Below, piece by piece: positions 18,476 to 26,650 of a stretch of 31,590 bases of DNA. Numbering within the stretch: the stretch's first letter is position 1; each line of letters opens with the position of its first letter. The notes under the pieces were generated by a model that saw nothing but the letters and a program-made list of their open reading frames with translations, had not been told where the DNA came from and ran no database searches. A program made the translations under genes and the position numbers. This DNA is from an uncultured Prosthecobacter sp. (GTDB taxonomy: Bacteria; Verrucomicrobiota; Verrucomicrobiia; Verrucomicrobiales; Verrucomicrobiaceae): contig CANNUR010000006.1 in NCBI GenBank assembly GCA_947523045.1, forward strand, positions 1 to 31,590, read 5' to 3'.

Positions 18476-19513
18476 TCAGGGAGCCGGCGGTTCCGGTCGC
18501 TTCTCCAGTTCGCGCACCCGCGCGGCCAGGCTCGGAATGCGGTTGATGCTGGCCAAACGGCGGCGCTCATCCATGACCGGCATGGCCGGAAAGCCCATGT
18601 AGGTGGCCGGACCGGCCGGCAGGTCCTTGGTGACGCCGCTGCGCGCGCCCAGGGTGACTTGCGGTCCGATGTTGACGTGACCGGCCACGCCGCACTGGGC
18701 GGCGATGACCACATAGTCGCCAATGACCGCGCTGCCGGCGATGGCCGTGCAGGCGACAATGATGCAATGCCGGCCAATGACGACGTTGTGGCCGATCTGG
18801 ACGAGGTTGTCGATCTTTGTGCCCGCGCCAATCCAGGTTCGGCCGAAGCGCGCGCGGTCGATCATCGTGCCGGCGCCGACCTCCACATCGTTGTCGATCT
18901 GGACAATGCCGGCCTGGCGCACCTTGCGGTGGCGGCCCTGGTCAAACTCGTAGCCGAAGCCGTCGGCACCGACGACGACACCGGAGTGCAGGATCACGCG
19001 CTCGCCGAGCTCGCAGGCCTCAGGCACGGTGACGTTGGCGAAGAGCTTGCTGTCGCGGCCGATGACGACATCGCGGCCGACGTAGCAGCCGGCACCGATC
19101 TCGACGCCTTCCGCCAGTTCAACCCCGGCCTCGACGACCGCATTGGCGCCGATGGCGACCTTGGCCGGATCGCACTTGACGTTAGGGTGCACGACCGCAC
19201 TCGGATGAATGCCGGCTTCAAAGGCAGCGGGATGGAAGCCGTAGGTGTCGACCACTTTTTCAAAGGCGCGCGAGGGGTCGTCGACGGCAAGGGCAGCGAC
19301 GCCGGCCGGCGGCAGTGTGCCGTCGCGCGGCACGAGCACGGCGGCGGCGCGGGTCTTGTCCAGGCGCTCCCGGTAGCGGCTGTCGTAGAAGAAGCTGAGG
19401 TCCCCGGGCTGGGCTTCCTTGAGCGAGGCGAAGCCGGTCACGGCGAATGCGGGGTCACCGGCGAGCAGGGTGCCTTCCAGGAGTTGGGCGAGTTCAGCGA
19501 GGGTGATGTGCAT
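18476..19513 (-). CDS. lpxD: UDP-3-O-(3-hydroxyacyl)glucosamine N-acyltransferase LpxD
   Basis: A 345-residue acyltransferase of the third step of lipid A synthesis, cytoplasmic. Residues 1-100 form the LpxD uridine-binding domain (PGDLSFFYDSRYRERL). About 105-320 are left-handed beta-helix hexapeptide repeats (IGAGCYVGRDVVIG, VEVGAGTMIDR). The catalytic His is most likely His242 in KIDNLVQIGHNVVIG. The GADGFGYEFDQG loop is typical of LpxD rather than LpxA. The tail is a short charged helix with Pro. It converges on the DUF420 gene with a 10-bp gap. No other lpx genes are visible, so the lipid A genes are scattered. The presence of lpxD supports a lipopolysaccharide-bearing outer membrane. 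Confidence 0.96.
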   Translation of the reverse strand: MHITLAELAQLLEGTLLAGDPAFAVTGFASLKEAQPGDLSFFYDSRYRERLDKTRAAAVLVPRDGTLPPAGVAALAVDDPSRAFEKVVDTYGFHPAAFEAGIHPSAVVHPNVKCDPAKVAIGANAVVEAGVELAEGVEIGAGCYVGRDVVIGRDSKLFANVTVPEACELGERVILHSGVVVGADGFGYEFDQGRHRKVRQAGIVQIDNDVEVGAGTMIDRARFGRTWIGAGTKIDNLVQIGHNVVIGRHCIIVACTAIAGSAVIGDYVVIAAQCGVAGHVNIGPQVTLGARSGVTKDLPAGPATYMGFPAMPVMDERRRLASINRIPSLAARVRELEKRPEPPAP

Positions 19514-19579
19514 GGGCGCCGCGTACTGTCACAGGGAAGGGCGAATGCAACGGCGGATTGCACACGAGTCTCAATTGAC

Positions 19580-19924
19580 TCAAATCTCCACGGCTTCGCA
19601 CAATTCCCGCCAGCCAGGGAAATTCCAGGTGTTGGGGAAGCCGGCGCACTGGACGGGTTTGACCGGCTGGATGCGGCAGGTGTTGAGGCCGTCGAGGAAA
19701 AGGCAGCTGCCGTCGGGTTTGTCGATGATCGACAGGCCGGTGCGGTTGGCGTTGAGGCGGGTGCAGTCCTCGATGAAGGTCTGCTCGGACATGCCCAGAA
19801 AGGCGGCAATCGCGGTGGCTTCGGCGGCGGTGATGTTGACGTCGCCGGGCCAGCGGCAGCAGTTGCCGCAGCGCACGCACTGGTAGCGCGGCGCGGCGGT
19901 GTCAAGCGGGGAGGCGGCATTCAT
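19580..19924 (-). CDS. YkgJ-family (UPF0153) cysteine-cluster protein
   Basis: A 114-residue protein with the cluster CVRCGNCC at residues 16-23, followed by the ITAAEATAIAAFLGM helix, GSCLFLDGLNTCRIQPVKPVQCAGFPNTW and a final ELCEAVEI. Nine Cys residues in this spacing fit the YkgJ/UPF0153 family, thought to bind zinc or an iron-sulfur cluster. A longer frame is open upstream, but the ATG at 19924 starts at the usual distance before the cluster. It lies 66 bp upstream of lpxD on the same strand and may be co-transcribed. Function is unknown. Confidence 0.85.
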   Translation of the reverse strand: MNAASPLDTAAPRYQCVRCGNCCRWPGDVNITAAEATAIAAFLGMSEQTFIEDCTRLNANRTGLSIIDKPDGSCLFLDGLNTCRIQPVKPVQCAGFPNTWNFPGWRELCEAVEI

Positions 19925-19974
19925 GCAAACTTTCGGAGTCGCGCACGGCGCGCGGCGTGCTCTTATGTCGCGGC

Positions 19975-20739
19975 ATGTTTCGCATCTTGCAACGCATGGA
20001 TGACAACACCCCCCGCTACGCGGCGGGGGGTGCACCGCTGTCGCGGCTGCCGGTGACCGTGCTGGCGGACGCCCAGGAGGACGCGCTCGAGGCGCTGGCT
20101 GGCTGGGCGCGCGGCCTCGACTGGCTGCAGCCGCTGTTTGCCGGTCATCGGCACCGGCTCGACGCCCTGCACGTTGCCTTTGCTCCACCGGTCGGCGCCG
20201 GACTCTACCCGCGCGCCGGTGCGGCGCGCGCCGCTTTGGAGGCGCAGTGGCGCGGGTTCATGCAGGTCGATGTGCCCAAGCGTTTGGCGCCGCGGTTTGG
20301 GCTCGTCTGGCAGGCCATCAACGAGGGTGCAGATGTTCTTGCCAAGACCGATGCCGCGCTCGATTTCACGGGCGAGGAGGCGGCGCGCAGCCTCGCGGCT
20401 GGTCGACTGCTGCTCGAACGCCTGCAGGGCGCCCGTCACCTCGGCAGGTTGGGGCGCTACCGTGCCGCCTGGCAGGCGGGGCGGGCACCCGGGCACTTTT
20501 TGGCGGCCTGGGCGGCGGTGGCCGACTGCTTTCAGATTGGCCTGGCCCCGGCGGCGGCCGAGTACCTGCGGCTGGAGTGGCAGCTTGCCGCGGCACGGCT
20601 GCCGGCAGGCGAGCCGTTGTTCGTGGAGCTGGCGGGACCGGTGGCGAGTTTTCTGCAGGCCGCCGGTGTGCCCGTGCTGGCCGGGGTCACTGCACCACCT
20701 TCATCCAGCGCAGGCGAAAGCCGCGGTGCTCTTCCATGA
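19975..20739 (+). CDS. hypothetical protein, helical, no recognised family
   Basis: I do not recognise this 254-residue protein. Codon use has the strong third-position GC of neighbouring real genes, and it has the amphipathic Ala/Leu/Arg composition of an all-helical soluble protein. Notable stretches are EDALEALAGWARGLDWLQPL, FMQVDVPKRLAPRFGLVWQ and EPLFVELAGPVASFLQAAGVPVL. There is no signal peptide, membrane segment or Cys cluster. The start is uncertain: ATG at 19975 or 19996, or GTG at 20053 if the GC palindrome at 20007-20032 is intergenic. Its last 53 bases overlap the 3' end of the kinase gene on the opposite strand. It is divergent from ykgJ. Confidence 0.6.
   Translation: MFRILQRMDDNTPRYAAGGAPLSRLPVTVLADAQEDALEALAGWARGLDWLQPLFAGHRHRLDALHVAFAPPVGAGLYPRAGAARAALEAQWRGFMQVDVPKRLAPRFGLVWQAINEGADVLAKTDAALDFTGEEAARSLAAGRLLLERLQGARHLGRLGRYRAAWQAGRAPGHFLAAWAAVADCFQIGLAPAAAEYLRLEWQLAAARLPAGEPLFVELAGPVASFLQAAGVPVLAGVTAPPSSSAGESRGALP
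20007..20032. repeat. perfect 10-bp inverted repeat with 6-base loop
   Basis: CACCCCCCGC (20007-20016) pairs perfectly with GCGGGGGGTG (20023-20032) around TACGCG. No T-run follows on either strand. It lies at the very start of the next plus-strand gene, between that gene and ykgJ. It could be a dispersed palindromic repeat or an mRNA structure controlling the downstream start. Confidence 0.6.
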
Positions 20740-23077
20740 GCTGGGCGGCCACGGTTGCCGACAGGCTGTGCAGACCCACAACACGGGCAAAGACGGCGAT
20801 GCGTTCCTGGCGGCTGTAGTAATCGGCGCTGTCAGTGGTCTGCGCCGCAAAGGCCTGGGCCGATTCCAGCAGGGTTTCCGGCGCCAGGCTCTCCAGGGGC
20901 AGCGGCACGACGCCGCGTTCCAGACTGACCGTCACCTGCTCAAGGTTGGCGGTGGTGATGCGGCCTTCGAGGGAACCGCCCTCGGTGCGCTGCAGACGGC
21001 CCTGCCAGCCCTGGGCGGCGATGTCGGCAAACCACTGTTCCAGGAAGGCCCGCGCCTGCTCATAGAGGTAGAGCTTGCCTTCGAGGGCCGCCTGAACTTC
21101 CGGCGATTGAAAACGGATGTCACGCAGCAGGGCGACGACGCGGGCGTAGTTGTAGCCCTGGGCCAGCGAGGGCAGGGCGGCGCTCAACTCGGCGAGCTGG
21201 GTCAGTTCCTTGTCGCGCAACTCGGCGGCGGCAACCATCTCGCGGCGCTGTTCCTCCATGCGCAGGCGCGCCATGTCGCGGCGCAAGCCTTTCTCGCGCT
21301 CCTCCAGCAGCGCTGTCCAGCGGCCCTTGGTGCGCAGCTTGCCGCGCAGGGTGTGCAGGCTGTCGAGCGCGGTTTTGCAGGCGTCGGCCGTGGTGGGGGC
21401 CGCGCCATCGTCGAGCGTGGCGAGCAGGGCGATGTCCGCCTCATAGTCCGGCAACAGGCCCGCGTACGGGGACACCCATTCAGGCCGGCCGGCGGTGTTC
21501 TCGCGCAGCTCCGCGGCCGCCTGTTCCAGCCAGCCGGTGCCGAGGCGGGGATCCCCCAGATGCCATTCGGCCAGCCCCTGCAGTAGGCGACCGAGCACGC
21601 CCTCCGGTGTGCCGGCATGGCGGGTGGCTTCCACGGGCTTGCCGAGACCGAGGTCCTTGCCCATGCCCCCACCGAGTTCGCGGAAGAAACCGGCGAGGGC
21701 GGGACTGACCAGACTGCTGCCTTCGCCCGGATCGGCTGCCAGCGCGGCCAGGGCCTGGCTGGCCTCCTTGCGGCGACCGAGCACAAGGTGGCAGAGCGCG
21801 GCGTTGTAGCGCGCCCAGTTCAGCGTTGGCTGACGGGCTTCGCCCGAGGCGATGATCTGTTCGAACTGATGACCCGCCTCGGCAAAGCGGCCACCGCCGA
21901 GCATGAGCTCACGCGCCTGCAGGAAGCGCTCGGCCAGGGTTTTGCGACCGGCCTTCAGCGACACGCCCTCCTCGGTCAGGCTGCGCTGGGTGGTTTCGTC
22001 GGTGTCGGTGATCGCCACCGCGGTGCGTTCGCCGGTGCTGCGCGCCAGCCAGCCGATGAGGAAAGCGAGCGCCAGCACGGCCGCCCCGGCGGCCATCCAG
22101 CGCGCCCGTCGCGTGGCGAGACGGAACCGGTACACCGGCTGGCCGACCAGGCCCTCGGCCAGGCGCAGTTCCTCCACCGTCTCGTCGTAGTTGGCGCAAC
22201 GTTCCTGCGGTCGGAAGGCGAGCATGCGGTTGACCACGTGCACGGTGCGCGGGGCGAACCGCAGGCCGCTGTCCTCCAAACCGACGCGACGGCACTTCAC
22301 CCGCCGCAGCTCCTGGATGTCGTTGGTCTCCACCTTGTGCGGCGGCCGGCCGGTCAGGGCATGGTAAAGGCTGGCGCCGAGGCTGAAGATGTCGCTGCGG
22401 TAGTCCTCGCGATTGTCGAGCACCTTCTCCGGCGCCACGTAGTAGGGCGTCGCCCAGATTTCACCACTGGCGTCCGGGCCGCGGTCGGCAAACAGCGCCA
22501 GACCGAAGTCCACCACCTTCGCCGTTCCGGTTTCGGTGAACAGGATGTTGGCCGGCTTGACATCGCGGTGGATCAGCCCCTGCTGCTGCGCCGCGCGCAG
22601 GCCTTCGGCCACCTCGCGACCAATGCGCAGCGTCTCGGTTTCCTTGATGGCACCCTCGCGGCGGATGCGCTGCTCCAGGCTGCCGCCGGTCACCAGTTCC
22701 ATGGCAATGTAAAAGTAGCCCTGATCGTAGCCCACCGAGTACAGCTTGATGACGTTCGGATGGGTGACGTTGGCGGTGATCAGCGCCTCCTGGCGGAACT
22801 GCTCGACGCGCACGGCGTCGCGCCCGTACTGCGGATTGAGGATCTTCAGGGCCACGCGCCGGCCCAGAGTCTCGTCCTCGGCCTCAAACACCCGGCTCAT
22901 GCCGCCTTCACCGATTTGCCGGTGGATCAGGAAGTGGTCGAACTTCCGCCGCACCCGCACCATCTGACCGCAGAACGGACATTTCAGCTTGGTGAATGGC
23001 TCCAGCGCCGTCACGTCGATCTGATTTTGGCAGACGGGACAGGTGCTGAGGTAGGTTTGCTCGGGAACGGGAATCAA
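20687..23077 (-). CDS. zinc-ribbon Ser/Thr protein kinase with TPR-like periplasmic region
   Basis: A 796-residue Hanks-type kinase. The N-terminus carries a zinc ribbon (Cys13-x2-Cys16 and Cys33-x2-Cys36). The kinase domain follows with the glycine loop GEGGMSRV (56-63), catalytic Lys78 in VALK, helix C Glu97, HRD at 170-172 (HRDVKPANIL), DFG at 190-192 and the TPYYVAPE activation segment, so it should be active. One transmembrane helix lies near 328-345. About 450 residues beyond it include TPR-like helices (AGHQFEQIIASGE, YNAALCHLVLGRRKEASQAL) and a coiled-coil, Arg/Glu-rich stretch. The start is TTG at 23077: an in-frame TGA lies three codons upstream and no ATG or GTG precedes the zinc ribbon. 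Zinc-ribbon kinases are frequent in Planctomycetes and Verrucomicrobia. Targets are unknown. Confidence 0.92.
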   Translation of the reverse strand: MIPVPEQTYLSTCPVCQNQIDVTALEPFTKLKCPFCGQMVRVRRKFDHFLIHRQIGEGGMSRVFEAEDETLGRRVALKILNPQYGRDAVRVEQFRQEALITANVTHPNVIKLYSVGYDQGYFYIAMELVTGGSLEQRIRREGAIKETETLRIGREVAEGLRAAQQQGLIHRDVKPANILFTETGTAKVVDFGLALFADRGPDASGEIWATPYYVAPEKVLDNREDYRSDIFSLGASLYHALTGRPPHKVETNDIQELRRVKCRRVGLEDSGLRFAPRTVHVVNRMLAFRPQERCANYDETVEELRLAEGLVGQPVYRFRLATRRARWMAAGAAVLALAFLIGWLARSTGERTAVAITDTDETTQRSLTEEGVSLKAGRKTLAERFLQARELMLGGGRFAEAGHQFEQIIASGEARQPTLNWARYNAALCHLVLGRRKEASQALAALAADPGEGSSLVSPALAGFFRELGGGMGKDLGLGKPVEATRHAGTPEGVLGRLLQGLAEWHLGDPRLGTGWLEQAAAELRENTAGRPEWVSPYAGLLPDYEADIALLATLDDGAAPTTADACKTALDSLHTLRGKLRTKGRWTALLEEREKGLRRDMARLRMEEQRREMVAAAELRDKELTQLAELSAALPSLAQGYNYARVVALLRDIRFQSPEVQAALEGKLYLYEQARAFLEQWFADIAAQGWQGRLQRTEGGSLEGRITTANLEQVTVSLERGVVPLPLESLAPETLLESAQAFAAQTTDSADYYSRQERIAVFARVVGLHSLSATVAAQLMEEHRGFRLRWMKVVQ

Positions 23078-23164
23078 GGTGGGTCAGACAGGTCTTAACC
23101 GCATCGCATTCAAAATGCCAGAAATTACAGATTGCTTAATTTGTTCGAATGACGACTTTGTGGG
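23078..23164. promoter_or_regulatory. AT-rich divergent spacer between the kinase and rluD
   Basis: This 87-bp spacer is conspicuously AT-rich at 23105-23150 compared with its surroundings. On the minus strand TGTAAT, at about 23138-23133, is a good -10 (five of six) for the kinase, but its -35 is poor. I cannot fix a clear promoter for rluD. Both genes have non-ATG starts. Confidence 0.45.
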
Positions 23165-24076
23165 GTGGAGTGGAGGATTGAAACCGGCGACAGCGGCCAG
23201 CGTCTCGACAAGCATCTTGCCCTGCGGCTGACCGATCTGTCGCGCTCGCGACTGCAGGATCTCATCCGTGACGGCCACATCACCCTCAATGGCCGGCCGA
23301 CCAAGGCCAGCGCGGCCTTGAAGGTGGGCGACGCGATCGCCGTGGTGATCCCCGAGGCGGCCCCGGTGCAAGTGGTCGCCCAGGACATCCCCTTTGAAGT
23401 GCTCTTCGAGGATGCCGACATCCTGGTGCTCGACAAGCCGCCGGGACTGGTCGTGCACCCGGCGGCGGGCAATCCCGACGGCACCCTGGTCAACGCGCTG
23501 CTGCACCACTGCGACGATCTCAGCGGCATCGGCGGTGAGTTGCGTCCAGGCATCGTCCATCGTCTCGACAAGGACACCAGCGGCTGCATGGTCGTGGCCA
23601 AGAATGACCTCGCCCACCGCCGCCTCACCGAGGCCTTCAGCGAGCGCCGGCTGAGCAAGATTTACCTCGCGGCCATCAATGGCCTGCCGCGCGAGCGCGC
23701 CGGTCGGATCGAAAATCGCATCGGCCGGCATCCGATCGACCGCAAGCGCATGGCCATACTCTACGATGGTGCCGGCAAGGAGGCTGTCACCGAATGGGAA
23801 CAGGTCGGCGAGCACCAGGGCTGCGCCCTAATCCGCTGCCGACTGCTCACCGGGCGCACCCACCAGATTCGCGTGCACATGAAGGAGGGACTGGGTCATC
23901 CCATCCTCGGGGATCCCATCTACGGCCATGTTTCCCGTCAGAAGGTGGCGGTGCCGCGCCTGATGCTGCATGCCTGGAAACTCGCGCTCAATCATCCGAT
24001 CCACGATCAGCCGCTGCAGTTCGAGGCGCGCATCCCGGCGGAGTTCGCCCCCTGGTTGCCGGAGCAGCTTGCTTGA
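23165..24076 (+). CDS. rluD: RluD-family 23S rRNA pseudouridine synthase
   Basis: A 303-residue pseudouridine synthase of the RluA/RluD family. An N-terminal S4 RNA-binding domain (QRLDKHLALRLTDLSRSRLQDLIRDG) precedes the catalytic domain. The catalytic Asp135 lies in GIVHRLDKDTSG, and LTGRTHQIRVHM is the conserved RNA-binding and structural motif. Domain layout and length fit RluD, which modifies helix 69 of 23S rRNA, although RluC or RluA specificity cannot be excluded by eye. The start is GTG at 23165. An in-frame TGA at 23150 rules out any longer version, and the GTG fits the family N-terminus. Confidence 0.92.
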   Translation: MEWRIETGDSGQRLDKHLALRLTDLSRSRLQDLIRDGHITLNGRPTKASAALKVGDAIAVVIPEAAPVQVVAQDIPFEVLFEDADILVLDKPPGLVVHPAAGNPDGTLVNALLHHCDDLSGIGGELRPGIVHRLDKDTSGCMVVAKNDLAHRRLTEAFSERRLSKIYLAAINGLPRERAGRIENRIGRHPIDRKRMAILYDGAGKEAVTEWEQVGEHQGCALIRCRLLTGRTHQIRVHMKEGLGHPILGDPIYGHVSRQKVAVPRLMLHAWKLALNHPIHDQPLQFEARIPAEFAPWLPEQLA

Positions 24077-24147
24077 CCGAAGCGCGCCCGTGCCGACGTA
24101 TCTCCCCGACGCCGCACATGCGGCGACTTCCATCCCTGCAAACCATC

Positions 24148-24588
24148 ATGAGCTCCATCGTTCCCCTCATCTCCTCCGGCGTCGCCGGCCCGCTCGGCGT
24201 GCTGCATCTCCCCCGTCTCTGGCAGAAGGCCTCGCTGGCCGCCGCCGGCAAGCTCCATCCCGACTACCCCGGCTGCGGCAAGGGCTATGACGGCATGACC
24301 CTCGCCGCCCTCGGCATCGCCGAAGCCGACTTCCTCACCTTCATCCAGACCAAGCCCAGCTACCCGCAGCTCGAGGCCTGGGTGAAAGCCTACCCCGGCG
24401 TCAAGCTAACCCAGGCCGACATCTACAAGCACAACCAGAGCATCCTCGGCTACATCCATGGCGACGACGTCCGCAAGGGCATCCTCGACGCCTGCGGTTT
24501 GGCCGATGACGGCAGTGTCAACCCCGGCGCGGTCGACCTCAACAACCTCGACGACTGGCAGACCTTCTGGGCTGCCGAGATTCGCTGA
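24148..24588 (+). CDS. DUF5069 family protein
   Basis: A 146-residue soluble protein. The motifs LHLPRLWQKASLAAAGKLHPDY, followed by DGMTLAALGIAEADFLTFI and the PQLEAWV helix, resemble DUF5069. That family is small, of unknown function, and I associate it with Verrucomicrobia and related phyla. The start ATG at 24148 gives a compact N-terminus; a longer frame from 24118 is possible. It sits 71 bp after rluD and before a terminator, so it may be the last gene of a two-gene unit. Confidence 0.75.
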   Translation: MSSIVPLISSGVAGPLGVLHLPRLWQKASLAAAGKLHPDYPGCGKGYDGMTLAALGIAEADFLTFIQTKPSYPQLEAWVKAYPGVKLTQADIYKHNQSILGYIHGDDVRKGILDACGLADDGSVNPGAVDLNNLDDWQTFWAAEIR

Positions 24589-24602
24589 TCTCTGTTTTTG
24601 GA

Positions 24603-24634
24603 GCCGGTTCTGCCGCGCGCGGAACCGGCATTTT
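24603..24634 (+). terminator. intrinsic terminator after the DUF5069 gene
   Basis: GCCGGTTC (24603-24610) pairs perfectly with GAACCGGC (24622-24629). The GC-rich loop can pair further, and ATTTT follows. It lies 14 bases after the DUF5069 stop and separates it from the radical SAM gene. Confidence 0.7.
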
Positions 24635-24725
24635 CATGCCGGTCTGCGGTCAGCCGCTGCTGGCGCCGGCGGACTTTTGGGGGTAGAACTGAACGCAGGC
24701 CCGCGTTTTCTTTTCCATACCCCTC

Positions 24726-26069
24726 ATGTCCGCTGCCCTGGAATCCCAGAATCCCGCCGAAACGAAGGTCGAGAAGACCGAGGCCGGGAACTACTTTGTT
24801 TCGAACTACCCGCCCTTTTCGTTCTGGAAACCGGAGCAGATCCCGGCGGTCAAGCAGGTGCTGGCGCGACCGGCCCCGGCCGATGTGCCGCTCGGCGTGT
24901 ACTTCCATATCCCGTTCTGTCGCAAGCGCTGCCACTTCTGCTACTTCAAGGTCTACACCGACAAGAACGCCCAGGAGATCAAGGCTTACATCGACGCCGG
25001 ACTGCGCGAGATGGCCCACTACGCTGCCCAGCCCTACCTGGCGGGACGCAAGGCCCACTTTGTCTACTTCGGCGGCGGCACGCCCAGCTACCTGAGCGTG
25101 CCCCAGCTCAAGGACCTGACCGCGCGCATGAAGGATCTCGTCTCCTGGGACGGCGCCGCCGAGGTCGCCTTTGAGGCCGAACCCGGCACGCTCAACGAGA
25201 AAAAACTCGAGGGCATCCGCGAGGTCGGGGTCACCCGCCTCAGCCTCGGTGTCGAGAACTTCGACGATCACATCCTCGAAACCAACGGCCGCGCCCACCG
25301 CAGCGGCGAGATCGAAAAGGCCTACCGCTTCGCCCGCACGCTCGGCTTCGAGCACATCAACATCGATCTCATTGCCGGCATGATGAATGAGACCGAGGAG
25401 AACTGGAAGGTCTGCGTGCAGAAGGCCATCCAGCTCGGCCCGGATGCGGTGACGATCTACCAGATGGAGGTGCCCTACAACACTACCATGTACCAGCAGA
25501 TGAAGGCCGAGGGCAAGGTGACCGCGCCGGTGGCCGACTGGCCGACCAAGCGTCGCTGGGTCAGCTACGCCTTCGACGAGTTCGTCAAGGCCGGCTACAC
25601 CGTCACCAGCGCCTACACCGTGGTGAAGGATCCGCAGCGCATCAAGTTCGTCTATCGCGACGCGCTCTGGGAGGGCGCCGACCTGCTGTCCTGCGGCGTC
25701 GCCTCCTTCGGCCATCTCGGCGGCGTCCACTACCAGAACCAGGCGGAGATCGGGCCCTACCTGCAGCTGCTCGACGCCGGCCTGCCGCCGATTTTCCGCG
25801 CCTATGAAACCAGCGCCGAGGAACGCTTCGTGCGCGAGTTCATCCTCAAGATGAAGCTCGGCCGCAGCGAGTTCGCCTACTACGAAACGAAGTTCGGCGT
25901 CAACCCGCGCCGGTTCTTCGCCCAGCAGCTCGAATGGCTCGCCCACGAGGGCTTTGCCCGCCTTGACGACGAGGCCGTCACCCTCAGCCGCGACGGCCTG
26001 CTGCAGGTCGACCGCCTGCTGCATGACTTCTTCCTGCCCCAGCATCGCCAGTATGCCCGCTACACTTGA
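24726..26069 (+). CDS. HemW/HemN-like radical SAM enzyme
   Basis: A 447-residue radical SAM protein of the coproporphyrinogen-III-oxidase-like group. The iron-sulfur motif is Cys65-x3-Cys69-x2-Cys72-x-Phe74 (HIPFCRKRCHFCYF). Phe where HemN has a fourth Cys points to the HemW/HutW-type branch rather than true HemN. The SAM-binding GGGTPS motif and LSLGVENFDDHIL follow, and a C-terminal HemN_C-like region (VREFILKMKLGRSEF, winged-helix-like end) completes it. A 55-residue N-terminal extension (YFVSNYPPFSFW) precedes the core. HemW proteins handle haem and HutW-type enzymes open haem; the substrate here is not readable. The start is ATG at 24726. The 3' end overlaps the next gene by 17 bp. Confidence 0.88.
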   Translation: MSAALESQNPAETKVEKTEAGNYFVSNYPPFSFWKPEQIPAVKQVLARPAPADVPLGVYFHIPFCRKRCHFCYFKVYTDKNAQEIKAYIDAGLREMAHYAAQPYLAGRKAHFVYFGGGTPSYLSVPQLKDLTARMKDLVSWDGAAEVAFEAEPGTLNEKKLEGIREVGVTRLSLGVENFDDHILETNGRAHRSGEIEKAYRFARTLGFEHINIDLIAGMMNETEENWKVCVQKAIQLGPDAVTIYQMEVPYNTTMYQQMKAEGKVTAPVADWPTKRRWVSYAFDEFVKAGYTVTSAYTVVKDPQRIKFVYRDALWEGADLLSCGVASFGHLGGVHYQNQAEIGPYLQLLDAGLPPIFRAYETSAEERFVREFILKMKLGRSEFAYYETKFGVNPRRFFAQQLEWLAHEGFARLDDEAVTLSRDGLLQVDRLLHDFFLPQHRQYARYT

Positions 26070-26625
26070 GAGCGCCAACCGCCCGGCCGCGACCGAGGAC
26101 GAATTTCTGGCGCCGCTGGTGTTCTTCTACGGCATCGGCAGCGCCCGTCCGCGCGTCACCTTCATCCCCGCCGCCGAGCTGCCGGAGCATGAGCGCTGGC
26201 TGCTCGATCACGACATCGACATGACCCCGCGCCTGCGCGAGGGGCACGGCTGCGAGATCGACCTCGACGTGCATGCCAGGGCTCGCATTGGCGATTACCT
26301 CGTCCGCGCCTCCGTGCTCAACCGTCGCAGCGATGGCAAACCGGTCGAGTTCGGGGCCATCGGCATCCACCTCGACCTGCTGCCCGAGCCGGCGCGCGCC
26401 CAGGCCGTCGAGGGCCGCGTGCCCTTTGGCGCCATCCTGGAAAACCACGCGGTGCCGCACAGCAGCCATCCGCGCGGTTTCTTCCGCATCGCGGTCGATG
26501 CCCGCCTCGCCGAACTGCTCGGCGCCACCAGCGGCCAGATCCTTTTCGGCCGCTGCAACGAACTGCGACACGGCAGCGGCCGCGTGCTCGCCGACGTGGT
26601 AGAAGTCCTGCCGCGCGGCGCTTGA
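26053..26625 (+). CDS. chorismate-lyase-like protein (UbiC/UTRA fold, tentative)
   Basis: A 190-residue soluble protein whose start lies inside the end of the radical SAM gene. The second half reads like the chorismate pyruvate-lyase / UTRA fold: YLVRASVLNRRSDGKPVEFGAI (strand with 'gkpv'), VPFGAILENH where UbiC relatives have a PLGRxL-type motif, then a GRCNEL turn (compare the usual YGR) and a final VVEVLP. Chorismate lyases make 4-hydroxybenzoate, and related folds bind small ligands. Active-site residues cannot be verified by eye. It could be a catalytic enzyme or a ligand-binding relative. The overlap with the radical SAM gene implies a shared pathway. Confidence 0.5.
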   Translation: MPATLESANRPAATEDEFLAPLVFFYGIGSARPRVTFIPAAELPEHERWLLDHDIDMTPRLREGHGCEIDLDVHARARIGDYLVRASVLNRRSDGKPVEFGAIGIHLDLLPEPARAQAVEGRVPFGAILENHAVPHSSHPRGFFRIAVDARLAELLGATSGQILFGRCNELRHGSGRVLADVVEVLPRGA

Positions 26626-26650
26626 ACGGCCGCGCCGATGGATCGACAAC

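Noticed and set aside
20138..21586. 482-residue plus-strand frame running across the kinase gene
   Set aside because: Most of it lies opposite the kinase coding sequence and the rest is out of frame with the better-supported plus-strand gene.
24450..26078. 542-residue open frame on the minus strand opposite the radical SAM gene
   Set aside because: No motifs; it mirrors the codon pattern of the real gene.
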